A stretch of DNA of 5,205 nucleotides from Burkholderiales bacterium. Lineage in GTDB: Bacteria; Pseudomonadota; Gammaproteobacteria; Burkholderiales; SG8-39. Position 1 is the stretch's first letter; every line of letters begins with the position of its first letter. The stretch spans positions 1-5,205 of the forward strand of contig JAICPQ010000195.1 in NCBI GenBank assembly GCA_025929745.1, read 5' to 3'. Shown here piece by piece: positions 1 to 5,205 of this stretch. The notes beneath the pieces were generated by a model. That model was not told the DNA's origin, searched no databases, and saw nothing but the letters and a program-made list of their open reading frames with translations. Made by a program: the position numbers and the translations under genes.

Positions 1-999
1 GCAGGATTTCGGCTTCGCCGGCTGCGACTGCCCGGCAATGCAGGCGCGCAGCTCGCGCGCGACCGGCGGATAGTAAGTCCAGCCCTTGTTGAGGTTGGGG
101 AGCGCGAGCTCGACCTCTTTCCACTTCGGATGCCCCTTCGCCTGCAACACGGGGAAGTTGCTGCAAAGCGAGCGCGCGAAACGAACCAGATGATCGACGG
201 TGGACTGCAGGTTGTAGTCGTAGGTGACAAGGAACGCGCCGACCGAAATGGTGGTGAAGTTGTCCTTCAACAGGTTCGGGTAGCTCGCCTGGCGCACCGT
301 TGAGGGTGCATAAACCGTGAGCGGACGCTTGCTCGAGGGATGGGACGGATCGAACTTCAGGAGCTTGATGAACTGCTGCGCCTCGGGCTTCATGTTGGCA
401 ATGATCGGCGCCGGCTGTCCGGCCGCCACCACCGCGACGTCGATCGACTTGTCGGTGATCAGCTTGATGAGCGCCTCGTCGTTCGGCATGTAGGTCGCGT
501 TCGCTTCTGGCATCGTCCGGTCGAACATCATGCGGTAGAGCGTATGCGTGATGAAAGCGGCGCCGCTGCCGACCAGTCCGCCGTTGATTCTTGCGTCTCG
601 GAGCTCGTGCAAATAGTTGAAGGGTGCGTCTGAACGCGCGATGTAGTGAATTTCGGTGTTGTAGAGCGGCAGGATGACGCGCAGGGGACCGATGATCCTG
701 GCCGCTTCGCGCACACCGCCCGCGGCGCGATCGACGAAAGCCTGGTACACGTCAGCTTGCACGATCGCCAACTTCACGCCGGGCGCCTCACGCAGCAGCC
801 GGATATTGGCGGCCGATCCGTCCGTCGGCACTACCTCGAGCGCGATATCGGCCTGCGGGGCGACGAATTTCGCGAGGTCCGCGCCGATCGCGAAATAGGT
901 GCCGCGCTTGTCCGCGGTGACGATCTTGTATTCGGCCGCGCCTTGCGCGTGCGCCGCGATGGCGAGCGCGGCCAGCGCCGGGAAAACGTGCCGTTTCAT
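1..999 (-). CDS. TAXI family TRAP transporter solute-binding protein (3' end outside window)
   Basis: Periplasmic receptor that would capture a small, probably carboxylate-type solute for a tripartite TRAP transporter; the ligand cannot be read from sequence. The frame is open for 333 codons from the ATG at 999 to the window edge, with no stop. Residues 1-18 form a signal peptide (basic MKRH, then a hydrophobic Ala/Leu run, AHA cleavage site). Family hallmarks follow: RGTYFAIG at 32-39, TDGSAANI at 59-66, VQADVY at 80-85, and a C-terminal segment with KGWTYYPP at 305-312. Cysteines lie at 279, 320 and 333. The ATG overlaps the TGA of the upstream gene (ATGA, 996-999), and the only Shine-Dalgarno-like sequence is a weak AAGG, so translation probably depends on coupling. 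TAXI receptors usually work with a fused DctQM permease; none lies upstream in this window, and the left side is unseen. The protein is probably nearly complete here. The family call is firm and the substrate unknown. Confidence 0.9.
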   Translation of the reverse strand, partial: MKRHVFPALAALAIAAHAQGAAEYKIVTADKRGTYFAIGADLAKFVAPQADIALEVVPTDGSAANIRLLREAPGVKLAIVQADVYQAFVDRAAGGVREAARIIGPLRVILPLYNTEIHYIARSDAPFNYLHELRDARINGGLVGSGAAFITHTLYRMMFDRTMPEANATYMPNDEALIKLITDKSIDVAVVAAGQPAPIIANMKPEAQQFIKLLKFDPSHPSSKRPLTVYAPSTVRQASYPNLLKDNFTTISVGAFLVTYDYNLQSTVDHLVRFARSLCSNFPVLQAKGHPKWKEVELALPNLNKGWTYYPPVARELRACIAGQSQPAKPKSC

Positions 1000-1670
1000 T
1001 TCGCCGCCTTGCTGATCCGGGAAGCGCATAGGCCGAGCGCGGCAATGCTTTCTGGGCAATCGCTCGGAGCCGCGACGGGCTGAGGCGCGGGCACCACGGC
1101 CGGAGCGGCCGCGGCGCTCAGCGGCACAGGGGCGGTCTCGCGAAGCGTATGCGTCACTGCCGGCGGGCGGGATACGGCGGTTGCGGCCGTAGGCTTTGTT
1201 GCTGGAACTGCGGCGCTGCGTACGGTAGCGGACGCAGGCGGCTGCGCAACCGGCGGCGGTGCCGGCGTAATCGGCCGCTCGACCGGGCCGGCCGGTTCCG
1301 GGACTGCAGGCGCGACCATATTTGCCTGTTCCGGCGCGAATCGCCAAGCGTTCGTGTAGGCGAGATAGGCCGTTCCGGCGCCCACGACCAGTACGCCGGT
1401 CCCGATAAGCTTGCGCGCGTGGCGAACATGCCAGGGCGCCGGGACCACGGTTGCCGGCTGTTCGAAGCGTCGTTCGGCGCGGAACTCCGCAGGATGACTA
1501 ATGGTAATTTTAGGTGCGTCGATGAGCGGCTCCTGCGCACCGCGCGAGGGAAGCCCGGCCTCAGCGCGATGGCGCATCATGCGGTCCACGAGCGCCTCGA
1601 AATTCGCGAGGTCGTCCTCGGGCAGTGGCTTGAATGCATTGGATTGAGACGGGCGTTGCTGTGGTTCCAC
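996..1670 (-). CDS. Single-pass membrane protein with Pro/Ala-rich periplasmic tail, function unknown
   Basis: I do not recognise this 224-residue protein. Residues 1-87 are polar, with an acidic, probably helical stretch (about 17-38) and basic residues just before the membrane (HVRHARK, 81-87). Residues 88-106 (LIGTGVLVVGAGTAYLAYT) form one transmembrane helix. By the positive-inside rule the N-terminus is cytoplasmic and the rest periplasmic. Residues about 112-203 are a low-complexity Pro/Ala/Val linker. The tail has two cysteines ten residues apart (C205 and C215) around ESIAALGL, perhaps a disulfide loop. The GTG start is supported by GGGAGG 9 nt upstream; no better start is visible. 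Its stop overlaps the start of the TAXI receptor gene, so the two are almost certainly cotranscribed and translationally coupled. It could anchor or assist the receptor, but that is inference from position. It is too small and has too few helices to be a TRAP permease subunit. Confidence 0.85.
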   Translation of the reverse strand: MEPQQRPSQSNAFKPLPEDDLANFEALVDRMMRHRAEAGLPSRGAQEPLIDAPKITISHPAEFRAERRFEQPATVVPAPWHVRHARKLIGTGVLVVGAGTAYLAYTNAWRFAPEQANMVAPAVPEPAGPVERPITPAPPPVAQPPASATVRSAAVPATKPTAATAVSRPPAVTHTLRETAPVPLSAAAAPAVVPAPQPVAAPSDCPESIAALGLCASRISKAAK

Positions 1671-1679
1671 CTTGGGTTG

Positions 1680-1685
1680 CCTCCC
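1680..1685 (-). promoter_or_regulatory. Ribosome binding site deciding the GTG start of the membrane protein
   Basis: On the minus strand this reads GGGAGG, 9 nt before the GTG at 1670. It is the main reason to accept a GTG start, since no ATG with a comparable site occurs nearby. Confidence 0.7.
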
Positions 1686-1735
1686 GCGGAGTTATTTTAT
1701 TCGCCCGTGCGAGGTACCGCGAGGGGTCGCACCCT

Positions 1736-1749
1736 AAGGACTAGTCCTT
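1736..1749. promoter_or_regulatory. Perfect 14-bp palindrome, candidate operator
   Basis: AAGGACTAGTCCTT is a perfect inverted repeat of two 7-bp arms without a spacer. It lies 65 nt upstream of the GTG start at 1670, where a dimeric regulator could act on the membrane-protein/TAXI-receptor unit. Directly beside it, GGGT-cgc-ACCC (1724-1734) forms a second small inverted repeat. A TAAAAT hexamer (minus strand, about 1694-1699) resembles a -10 box, but no matching -35 is visible. The palindrome is seen directly; the operator role is inference and no regulator is identified. Confidence 0.4.
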
Positions 1750-1800
1750 GTCGCGAACCTGTCATCGCCGGTTTCTATACTGGACCAATCGTTCCCTGGG

Positions 1801-1865
1801 GCTTGCCCGATCGCCGAGCGTCGCGGCGATAGCACGCCGGGTTCGGCATCCCCACGGACGACCCG
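1801..1865. repeat. Diverged intergenic repeat, copy A
   Basis: This segment aligns with 1931-1996 with a few small gaps. The shared blocks are TGCCCGA, CGCCGAGC, TCGC and a 20-nt core (1829-1848) that matches the other copy (1957-1976) at 18 of 20 bases, counted by eye. It contains a perfect 7-bp hairpin (ATCGCCG / CGGCGAT, 1810-1830, 7-nt loop) and a GCCG-ggtt-CGGC hairpin (1836-1847). It resembles short palindromic intergenic repeats common in GC-rich Proteobacteria, but I cannot name a family. Confidence 0.5.
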
Positions 1866-1930
1866 CGACTCGTGGTCTTTTTCCTGGCGTTGCGCGCGCT
1901 GGGCGCTTAACGTGACGGCTCGTTCCGAAG

Positions 1931-1996
1931 GGCTGCCCGACACGCCGAGCTCGCACATAGCGCGCCGGGGTCGGCAGGCCCGTCGGGCGAAGCCCG
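1931..1996. repeat. Diverged intergenic repeat, copy B
   Basis: Second copy of the element at 1801-1865, in the same orientation and offset by about 128-130 bp. It has its own GCCG-gggt-CGGC-like hairpin near 1964-1975, and at its end a perfect CGGGC-gaa-GCCCG hairpin (1984-1996). That last hairpin lies 3 nt beyond the stop codon of the flavoprotein gene (2000-2002), so in the minus direction it could slow transcription or protect the mRNA 3' end. No U-run follows, so it is not a classical terminator. Confidence 0.5.
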
Positions 1997-1999
1997 GCC

Positions 2000-2458
2000 C
2001 TAAGCCTGGCGCGGCGCCAGCGTCCCGATCTTCACGTTCTCGTTGCGCGGCTCGTCCCAGTATTCGGCTTTGTCGATGCGCACCTCGAGGAGCGCGAGAT
2101 CCGGGTCTTCCAGTCCGCGTGGAAACCAGCGGTCCAGGTTCGCCGTCCAAAGCTCGCGCATGCGCTCGGCGTCGCGCACGACGCGCGCGGTACCTGAAAT
2201 GGACGCGAAATCCTCATCGCGCGGATCGGCGTAGCTCAGATTCACCTGGTGGTCGCCCGCTTCGGCGCGCGCGGACTTCGGTGAATGCGCCTGCGTGAAG
2301 AACCATAATCGGCCTTCGCGATCGACTTCGACGGTTTCGAGCGGACGGCTGCGCAGGGAACCGTCGGGCTCGATCGTGGTCAGCATGCCGATTTTCATCT
2401 GCCGCACCAGCGCGGCGAGCCGAGCGAGCTCTTCGCTCTTCTGTTTCGCAACTTTCAT
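2000..2458 (-). CDS. Pyridoxamine 5'-phosphate oxidase-like flavoprotein (general stress protein 26 type)
   Basis: A 152-residue cytoplasmic protein of the split-barrel flavin-binding superfamily, in the group called general stress protein 26. Members bind FMN or FAD and are linked to stress responses, but a reaction is rarely known. Visible family segments are MKIGMLTT (about 21-28), SLRSRPLETVEV near residues 34-45, LWFFT (about 51-55), VNLSYADP in the middle, SISGTARVVRD, and WFPRGLEDPDLALLEVRIDKAEYWDEP towards the end, given here in shortened form: WFPRGLEDPD then AEYWDEP. The ATG at 2458 is backed by GAGGAGG 7 nt upstream. The protein ends about 15 residues after AEYWDEP, whereas many relatives carry a longer C-terminal tail, so the 3' end may have been shortened; the repeat at 1931-1996 begins just beyond the stop. 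It is divergent from the DUF4139 gene. The family call is firm; the physiological role is not. Confidence 0.92.
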   Translation of the reverse strand: MKVAKQKSEELARLAALVRQMKIGMLTTIEPDGSLRSRPLETVEVDREGRLWFFTQAHSPKSARAEAGDHQVNLSYADPRDEDFASISGTARVVRDAERMRELWTANLDRWFPRGLEDPDLALLEVRIDKAEYWDEPRNENVKIGTLAPRQA

Positions 2459-2465
2459 GGATTTG

Positions 2466-2472
2466 CCTCCTC
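2466..2472 (-). promoter_or_regulatory. Ribosome binding site of the flavoprotein gene
   Basis: On the minus strand this reads GAGGAGG, 7 nt before the ATG at 2458. It is a strong site that fixes the start. Confidence 0.8.
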
Positions 2473-2511
2473 GTTAACCCGGAGCAAGGAAAGTGCCGTT
2501 TAAAGGGGGAC

Positions 2512-2519
2512 AAGGAGGT
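2512..2519 (+). promoter_or_regulatory. Ribosome binding site of the DUF4139 gene
   Basis: AAGGAGGT is a full Shine-Dalgarno match, with 8 nt between its AGGAGG core (2513-2518) and the ATG at 2527. It fixes the start and predicts efficient translation. Confidence 0.85.
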
Positions 2520-2526
2520 AACACCC

Positions 2527-3969
2527 ATGCAAAGCTTGAAAAAAGTCGCAGTGGCCGTATCGGTTGCCTTCGGCTCCGCCGCCTACGGGTCGGTTGCGGA
2601 AAAGCCGAGCACGCTCGCCGACCAGCAATCGGTCGCGGTAACGATCTATAACGAAAACCTCGCGCTCGTGAAGGACCAGCGACGCGTCGGCTTCGAGGCC
2701 GGGCGCAACCGCCTCGCGCTACGCGAGGTGAGCGCCCGGATGCGCCCCGAGACCGCGCTGCTACGCAGCCTTTCGCACCCGGGCTCCCTCACGCTCCTCG
2801 AGCAGAATTTCGATTTCGATCTGCTGACGCCGGCCAAGCTGCTTGAAAAGTATGTCGGACGCGAGGTGCGCATCGTGCGCGTGCATCCGCAGACGGGCGC
2901 CGAGTCGATCGAGACGGCGTTCGTCCTTGCCGCGAACAACGGCGTGGTGATGCGCATCGGCGATCGCATCGAAACCGGCCTGCCTGGGCGCATCGTTTAC
3001 GACGGCGTGCCCGCTACGCTGCGCGACCGGCCCACGCTCATCAGCGAGCTCGACGCGACCCGCGGCGGCGCACAGGCCGTTGAGCTCTCGTACCTGACCG
3101 GCGGGCTCGCCTGGAAAGCCGACTATGTCGCCGAGCTGAACGCAGCCGACAGCGCGCTCGATCTCAATGGCTGGGTGACACTCACCAATACGAGCGGCAC
3201 CGCTTATCCGAACGCCAGGCTGCAGCTCGTCGCCGGTGACGTGAACCGCGTGCGCGACGAGATGCGCCTCGCCGCCAGAGCGGACAAGATGCGCGAAGCG
3301 TCCGCCGCCGCGCCGGCCTCGCAAATGGCGCAGGAGGCGCTCTTCGAGTACCACCTGTACACGCTCGCCCGCCCGACGACGATTGCCGACAACCAGACGA
3401 AGCAGGTGGCGCTGCTGGGCGCGCAGGGCGTGCCGGTGGTGAAGGAGCTCGTGCTCCACGGAGCCGACTATTACTACCGCTCAAGCGTCGGCGGCATCGG
3501 CCAGAAGATGAAGGTCGGCGTCTTCGTGCAGCTCGAGAATCGCGAGTCCTCGCGCCTCGGCATGCCGATGCCAAAAGGCGTGGTGCGCGTCTACAAGAAG
3601 GACAGCGCCGGCAACGCGCAATTCGTCGGCGAGGACCGCATCGATCACACGCCGAAGAATGCGACCGTGCGCCTGAAACTCGGCGAAGCGTTCGACGTGA
3701 CTGCGGACAAGAAGCAGACCGATTTCAAGCGCCGCGAGCCCACCAACCGGGCGAGCTACGTGTTCGAAAGCGCCTACGAGATCGTGTTGAAGAACGCGAA
3801 GAAGGAAGCAACCACCGTGGTGGTGCGCGAGCCGGTGCCGGGCGACTGGACCATGCTCGAGGAAACGCAGCGCCACGCGAAGGTGGCCGCCGGCACCGCG
3901 GAGTGGCGTGTCCGCGTGCCGGCGGAGGGAAGCGCTACGCTGCGCTACCGCGTGCTAGTGCGCTACTGA
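2527..3969 (+). CDS. Exported DUF4139 domain-containing protein
   Basis: A 480-residue protein, the usual size for a DUF4139 protein; no reaction is established for this family. Residues 1-24 look like a signal peptide (KK, then a hydrophobic run, SVA before position 25), placing the mature protein in the periplasm or envelope. The N-terminal part starts with VTIYNENLALVKD (38-50), a typical opening beta-strand segment. DUF4139 proper is marked by YLTGGLAWKADYVAEL (189-204), GWVTLTNTSG (215-224) with LQLVAGDVNR shortly after, and EYHLYTLARPTTI from residue 274 followed by DNQTKQV. The C-terminus is beta-rich (REPVPGDW, then AEWRVRVPAEGSATLRYRV). There are no membrane segments after the signal, no lipobox and no catalytic motif that I can name. 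The gene is complete, with a strong ribosome binding site, and stands alone on this strand, divergent from the flavoprotein and convergent with the HpaB-family gene. The DUF4139 identity is firm; any envelope role is inference. Confidence 0.93.
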   Translation: MQSLKKVAVAVSVAFGSAAYGSVAEKPSTLADQQSVAVTIYNENLALVKDQRRVGFEAGRNRLALREVSARMRPETALLRSLSHPGSLTLLEQNFDFDLLTPAKLLEKYVGREVRIVRVHPQTGAESIETAFVLAANNGVVMRIGDRIETGLPGRIVYDGVPATLRDRPTLISELDATRGGAQAVELSYLTGGLAWKADYVAELNAADSALDLNGWVTLTNTSGTAYPNARLQLVAGDVNRVRDEMRLAARADKMREASAAAPASQMAQEALFEYHLYTLARPTTIADNQTKQVALLGAQGVPVVKELVLHGADYYYRSSVGGIGQKMKVGVFVQLENRESSRLGMPMPKGVVRVYKKDSAGNAQFVGEDRIDHTPKNATVRLKLGEAFDVTADKKQTDFKRREPTNRASYVFESAYEIVLKNAKKEATTVVVREPVPGDWTMLEETQRHAKVAAGTAEWRVRVPAEGSATLRYRVLVRY

Positions 3970-3991
3970 CGTCAGTGCGCCAGTGGCTGGA
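3970..3991. other. Short convergent gap without a clear terminator
   Basis: Only 22 bp separate the DUF4139 stop from the DUF2846-like remnant. A 12-bp palindrome, ACTGACGTCAGT (3965-3976), spans the DUF4139 stop codon, and CCAG-tgg-CTGG (3980-3990) is a 4-bp hairpin. Neither is followed by a T-run in either direction, so no intrinsic terminator can be called between the two convergent genes. Confidence 0.4.
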
Positions 3992-4120
3992 TCAGACGAA
4001 GTAATTGCGTCCGGCGACCGCGTCGACCTTGAGAACCGCGTCGTTCTCCGTCTTGGACACAATCGTGTGGCTGCCCGGATCCACTTCCAGCAAACGGAAC
4101 GTCTTCGATGCCGCTGTCAT
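3992..4120 (-). pseudogene. Probable remnant of a DUF2846-type protein gene
   Basis: A 42-codon frame beginning ATG at 4120 and ending TGA at 3992-3994. Its peptide contains TFRLLEVDPGSHTIVSKTEN, then LKVDAVAGRNYFV. From family knowledge this matches the centre of DUF2846 domains (pattern FRLxxxPGxHT...E...L...AGxNYFV), which are usually exported lipoproteins of well over 100 residues. The signal or lipobox segment and the strands before FRL are missing, because the upstream DNA codes for the end of the HpaB-family protein. The part normally following YFV is also missing, cut by TGA and then by the 3' end of the DUF4139 gene. The ATG shares ATGA with the HpaB stop and has no Shine-Dalgarno site, so any translation would depend on coupling. 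I judge it a decayed fragment; a short genuine coupled peptide is the alternative. Confidence 0.5.
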
Positions 4121-5205
4121 TTGTGGAACTGCGTCGCGGATTGTGCCTTAGGCGGCACGTCATAGGAGCTCATGAGCTCATCGACCACCGCGTGGAAGCC
4201 GTCCCAGGGCGCCTCGCGGAAGCTGTGGTTGCGCACGATGAACGAGGCGCCGGCGTAGAACTTCTCATACTGGAGGTGCCGGCCGGCGAATTCCGAGCCG
4301 ATGAGATCCCAGGCGAGCTTGTAGAGCTTCATTCTTTCCAGTGCGGCGAGCTGCGGCGTCTGCCAGTACGCCTCGAACATCTGGCGCAGCTTGGGCTCGT
4401 GCATCACCGTCACGTCGGCGGGCATCTGGAAGATGCCGCCGCCGCACAGCTCGCGCAGCGCGTCGATGATCTGCGAGTGGCTCTCGGTGCACCAGTTGAG
4501 CGCGGCATACATGTAGCGCCGGTTGAAGGTCTTGAAGCCCGCCGGCCAGTCCTCGGCGTCCTGGATCTGGCCGGCGATCATGCCGCCGAGCGCCGCCTCC
4601 AGCGCCGCGAACCGCCCCAAGACTTCCCGCACGGCCGGGACTTCGTGCGCGCCGGAAGCCTGCGCGATCTTGCTCGCGAGGCCGACGATCAATCCCATCT
4701 TGGCGTGGAAGCGCACGTTCGACTGGTGGTTGCCGTAGCAGTGGCCTGGCGTCTTGATGTAGATCTCGCGCGCGAGCACGGCATCCATGTGCACGAACAC
4801 GCGCTCCCAGGGCACCTTCACGTTGTCGCACATCACCATCGAGTCGGTTTCGTCGAAGCGCCATGCAAGCGGGTTCTCGAACTCGCAGGGCGCGTGACGC
4901 TCGAAAGGCTTGCGCGACCAGAGCGTCACGCCCGGCGCGTTCACCGGGATCGCGCAGGTGATGGATTCGGGTAACTGATTCGGCGCGAGCGGAATGAGGT
5001 TGCCGATCCAGATTTCGTTCGCAAACACCGCTCCCGTGGCGAGCATCTTCATGCCGGAAATCACCACGCCGTCGTCGTCTTCGCGCACCACGCGCAGCGT
5101 CGGCACCGGGATGTTCTGCTTCACGTAGAACTCCGGGTTGCGCGCGGCCTGCGGCGGTATGACGGCATAGACGCCGTAGACATCGTTCCGCCGCATGTGC
5201 TCGTA
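4117..5205 (-). CDS. 4-hydroxyphenylacetate 3-hydroxylase (HpaB) family flavin monooxygenase, C-terminal part
   Basis: The frame is open from the right window edge and ends TGA at 4117-4119, giving 362 residues; family members are about 480-520, so the N-terminal quarter lies outside. Members use reduced FAD from a partner reductase and O2 to ortho-hydroxylate phenolic compounds in the cytoplasm. Numbering from the first internal Met (5196), visible segments are: SGMKMLATGA (47-56), in the flavin-binding middle domain; NPLAWRFDETDSM (108-120) followed by VPWERVF (128-134), a strong family signature; GHCYGNHQSNVRFHAK (151-166); and the helical C-terminal domain with SEFAGRHLQYEKFYAG (301-316) and VRNHSFREAPW (321-331). 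That Met is not the true start, because family sequence continues upstream of it. The substrate is not readable; hydroxyphenylacetate, chlorophenols and other aromatics are all known in the family. No reductase (HpaC-like) gene is in the window. It converges on the DUF4139 gene. Confidence 0.92.
   Translation of the reverse strand, partial: YEHMRRNDVYGVYAVIPPQAARNPEFYVKQNIPVPTLRVVREDDDGVVISGMKMLATGAVFANEIWIGNLIPLAPNQLPESITCAIPVNAPGVTLWSRKPFERHAPCEFENPLAWRFDETDSMVMCDNVKVPWERVFVHMDAVLAREIYIKTPGHCYGNHQSNVRFHAKMGLIVGLASKIAQASGAHEVPAVREVLGRFAALEAALGGMIAGQIQDAEDWPAGFKTFNRRYMYAALNWCTESHSQIIDALRELCGGGIFQMPADVTVMHEPKLRQMFEAYWQTPQLAALERMKLYKLAWDLIGSEFAGRHLQYEKFYAGASFIVRNHSFREAPWDGFHAVVDELMSSYDVPPKAQSATQFHK

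Larger units (their letters stand above)
1671..1999. other. 329-bp non-coding spacer
   Basis: This stretch lies between the start of the membrane-protein gene and the stop of the flavoprotein gene, both on the minus strand. The frames that cross it look like chance GC-rich frames without start sites, or run on antisense or out of frame from the flanking genes. It holds the 14-bp palindrome at 1736-1749, two diverged copies of a GC-rich repeat (1801-1865 and 1931-1996) and a T-run at about 1875-1880. I see no convincing sigma-70 promoter, although the promoter of the downstream two-gene unit should be here. Confidence 0.6.
2459..2526. promoter_or_regulatory. 68-bp divergent intergenic region
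   Basis: It separates the start codons of two divergent genes, with ribosome binding sites at both ends (2466-2472 and 2512-2519). Only about 39 bp remain between them, too little for two full sigma-70 promoters without overlap. The small palindromes GTTAAC (2473-2478) and TTTAAA (2499-2504) are the only AT-rich spots. I could not pair either with a good -35. Promoters may overlap here or lie inside the opposite coding regions. Confidence 0.4.

Noticed and set aside
1760..1790. TATACT on the plus strand as a promoter -10 box
   Set aside because: No -35 hexamer at proper spacing and no plus-strand gene follows for about 700 bp.
1149..1832. Long plus-strand open frame of 227 codons
   Set aside because: It is antisense to the membrane-protein gene, very Arg/Cys-rich, has no ribosome binding site and no recognisable domain. 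The minus-strand gene has a coherent topology and a good start.
1859..1880. Possible plus-strand terminator, GACC...GGTC followed by TTTTT
   Set aside because: The stem is only 4 bp around a 10-nt loop and no plus-strand gene lies upstream to need it.
2761..3459. Minus-strand open frame of 232 codons
   Set aside because: Antisense to the well-supported DUF4139 gene, without start signal or domain.
3972..4163. Minus-strand 63-codon frame over the convergent gap
   Set aside because: It is Arg-rich without family resemblance, and the overlapping frame at 3992-4120 carries the DUF2846-like peptide instead.
4166..4179. Perfect 14-bp palindrome GAGCTCATGAGCTC
   Set aside because: It lies inside HpaB-family codons for the residues ELMSS near the C-terminus and is explained by codon choice; there is no loop or T-run to make it a terminator.
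4108..4974. Plus-strand open frame of 288 codons
   Set aside because: It is the antisense shadow of the HpaB-family gene, whose protein has clear family signatures. The His/Arg/Val-rich composition is typical of GC-rich antisense frames.

Overview
This 5.2-kb window looks like chromosomal DNA of a GC-rich betaproteobacterium, probably of the Burkholderiales or an uncultured relative. That placement is an inference from the high GC content, the strong Shine-Dalgarno sites, and the kinds of TAXI receptor and DUF4139 protein present. It holds five protein genes. Two run off the window edges, and one further short reading frame looks like a gene remnant. I found no rRNA, tRNA, CRISPR array or transposase.

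Left part (1-1670, minus strand): a two-gene unit. A GTG-started, single-pass membrane protein of unknown function (996-1670) is followed, with a 4-base ATGA overlap, by a periplasmic TAXI-type TRAP transporter receptor (1-999, 3' end outside the window). The overlap implies coupled translation and suggests a shared job.

Non-coding stretch (1671-1999): there is no credible gene here. It holds a perfect 14-bp palindrome with a small hairpin beside it, 54-79 nt upstream of the GTG start. Further away are two diverged copies of a roughly 65-nt GC-rich repeat containing hairpins.

Middle part (2000-3969): a divergent pair separated by only 68 bp. On the minus strand is a small flavin-binding protein of the pyridoxamine-phosphate-oxidase-like (general stress protein 26) family. 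On the plus strand is an exported DUF4139 protein. Both have near-consensus ribosome binding sites.

Right part (3970-5205): on the minus strand, the C-terminal three quarters of a 4-hydroxyphenylacetate 3-hydroxylase (HpaB) family flavin monooxygenase enters from the right edge. It converges on the DUF4139 gene. Its stop codon overlaps (ATGA) a 42-codon frame whose peptide resembles the central part of DUF2846 domains. This is probably a degraded fragment of a lost lipoprotein gene.

No single pathway ties the window together: transport receptor, stress flavoprotein, envelope protein and aromatic hydroxylase appear to be separate transcription units. The least explained parts are the membrane protein coupled to the TAXI receptor, the palindrome and repeat-bearing spacer, and the DUF2846-like remnant. 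I see no convincing evidence of a new multi-gene system.
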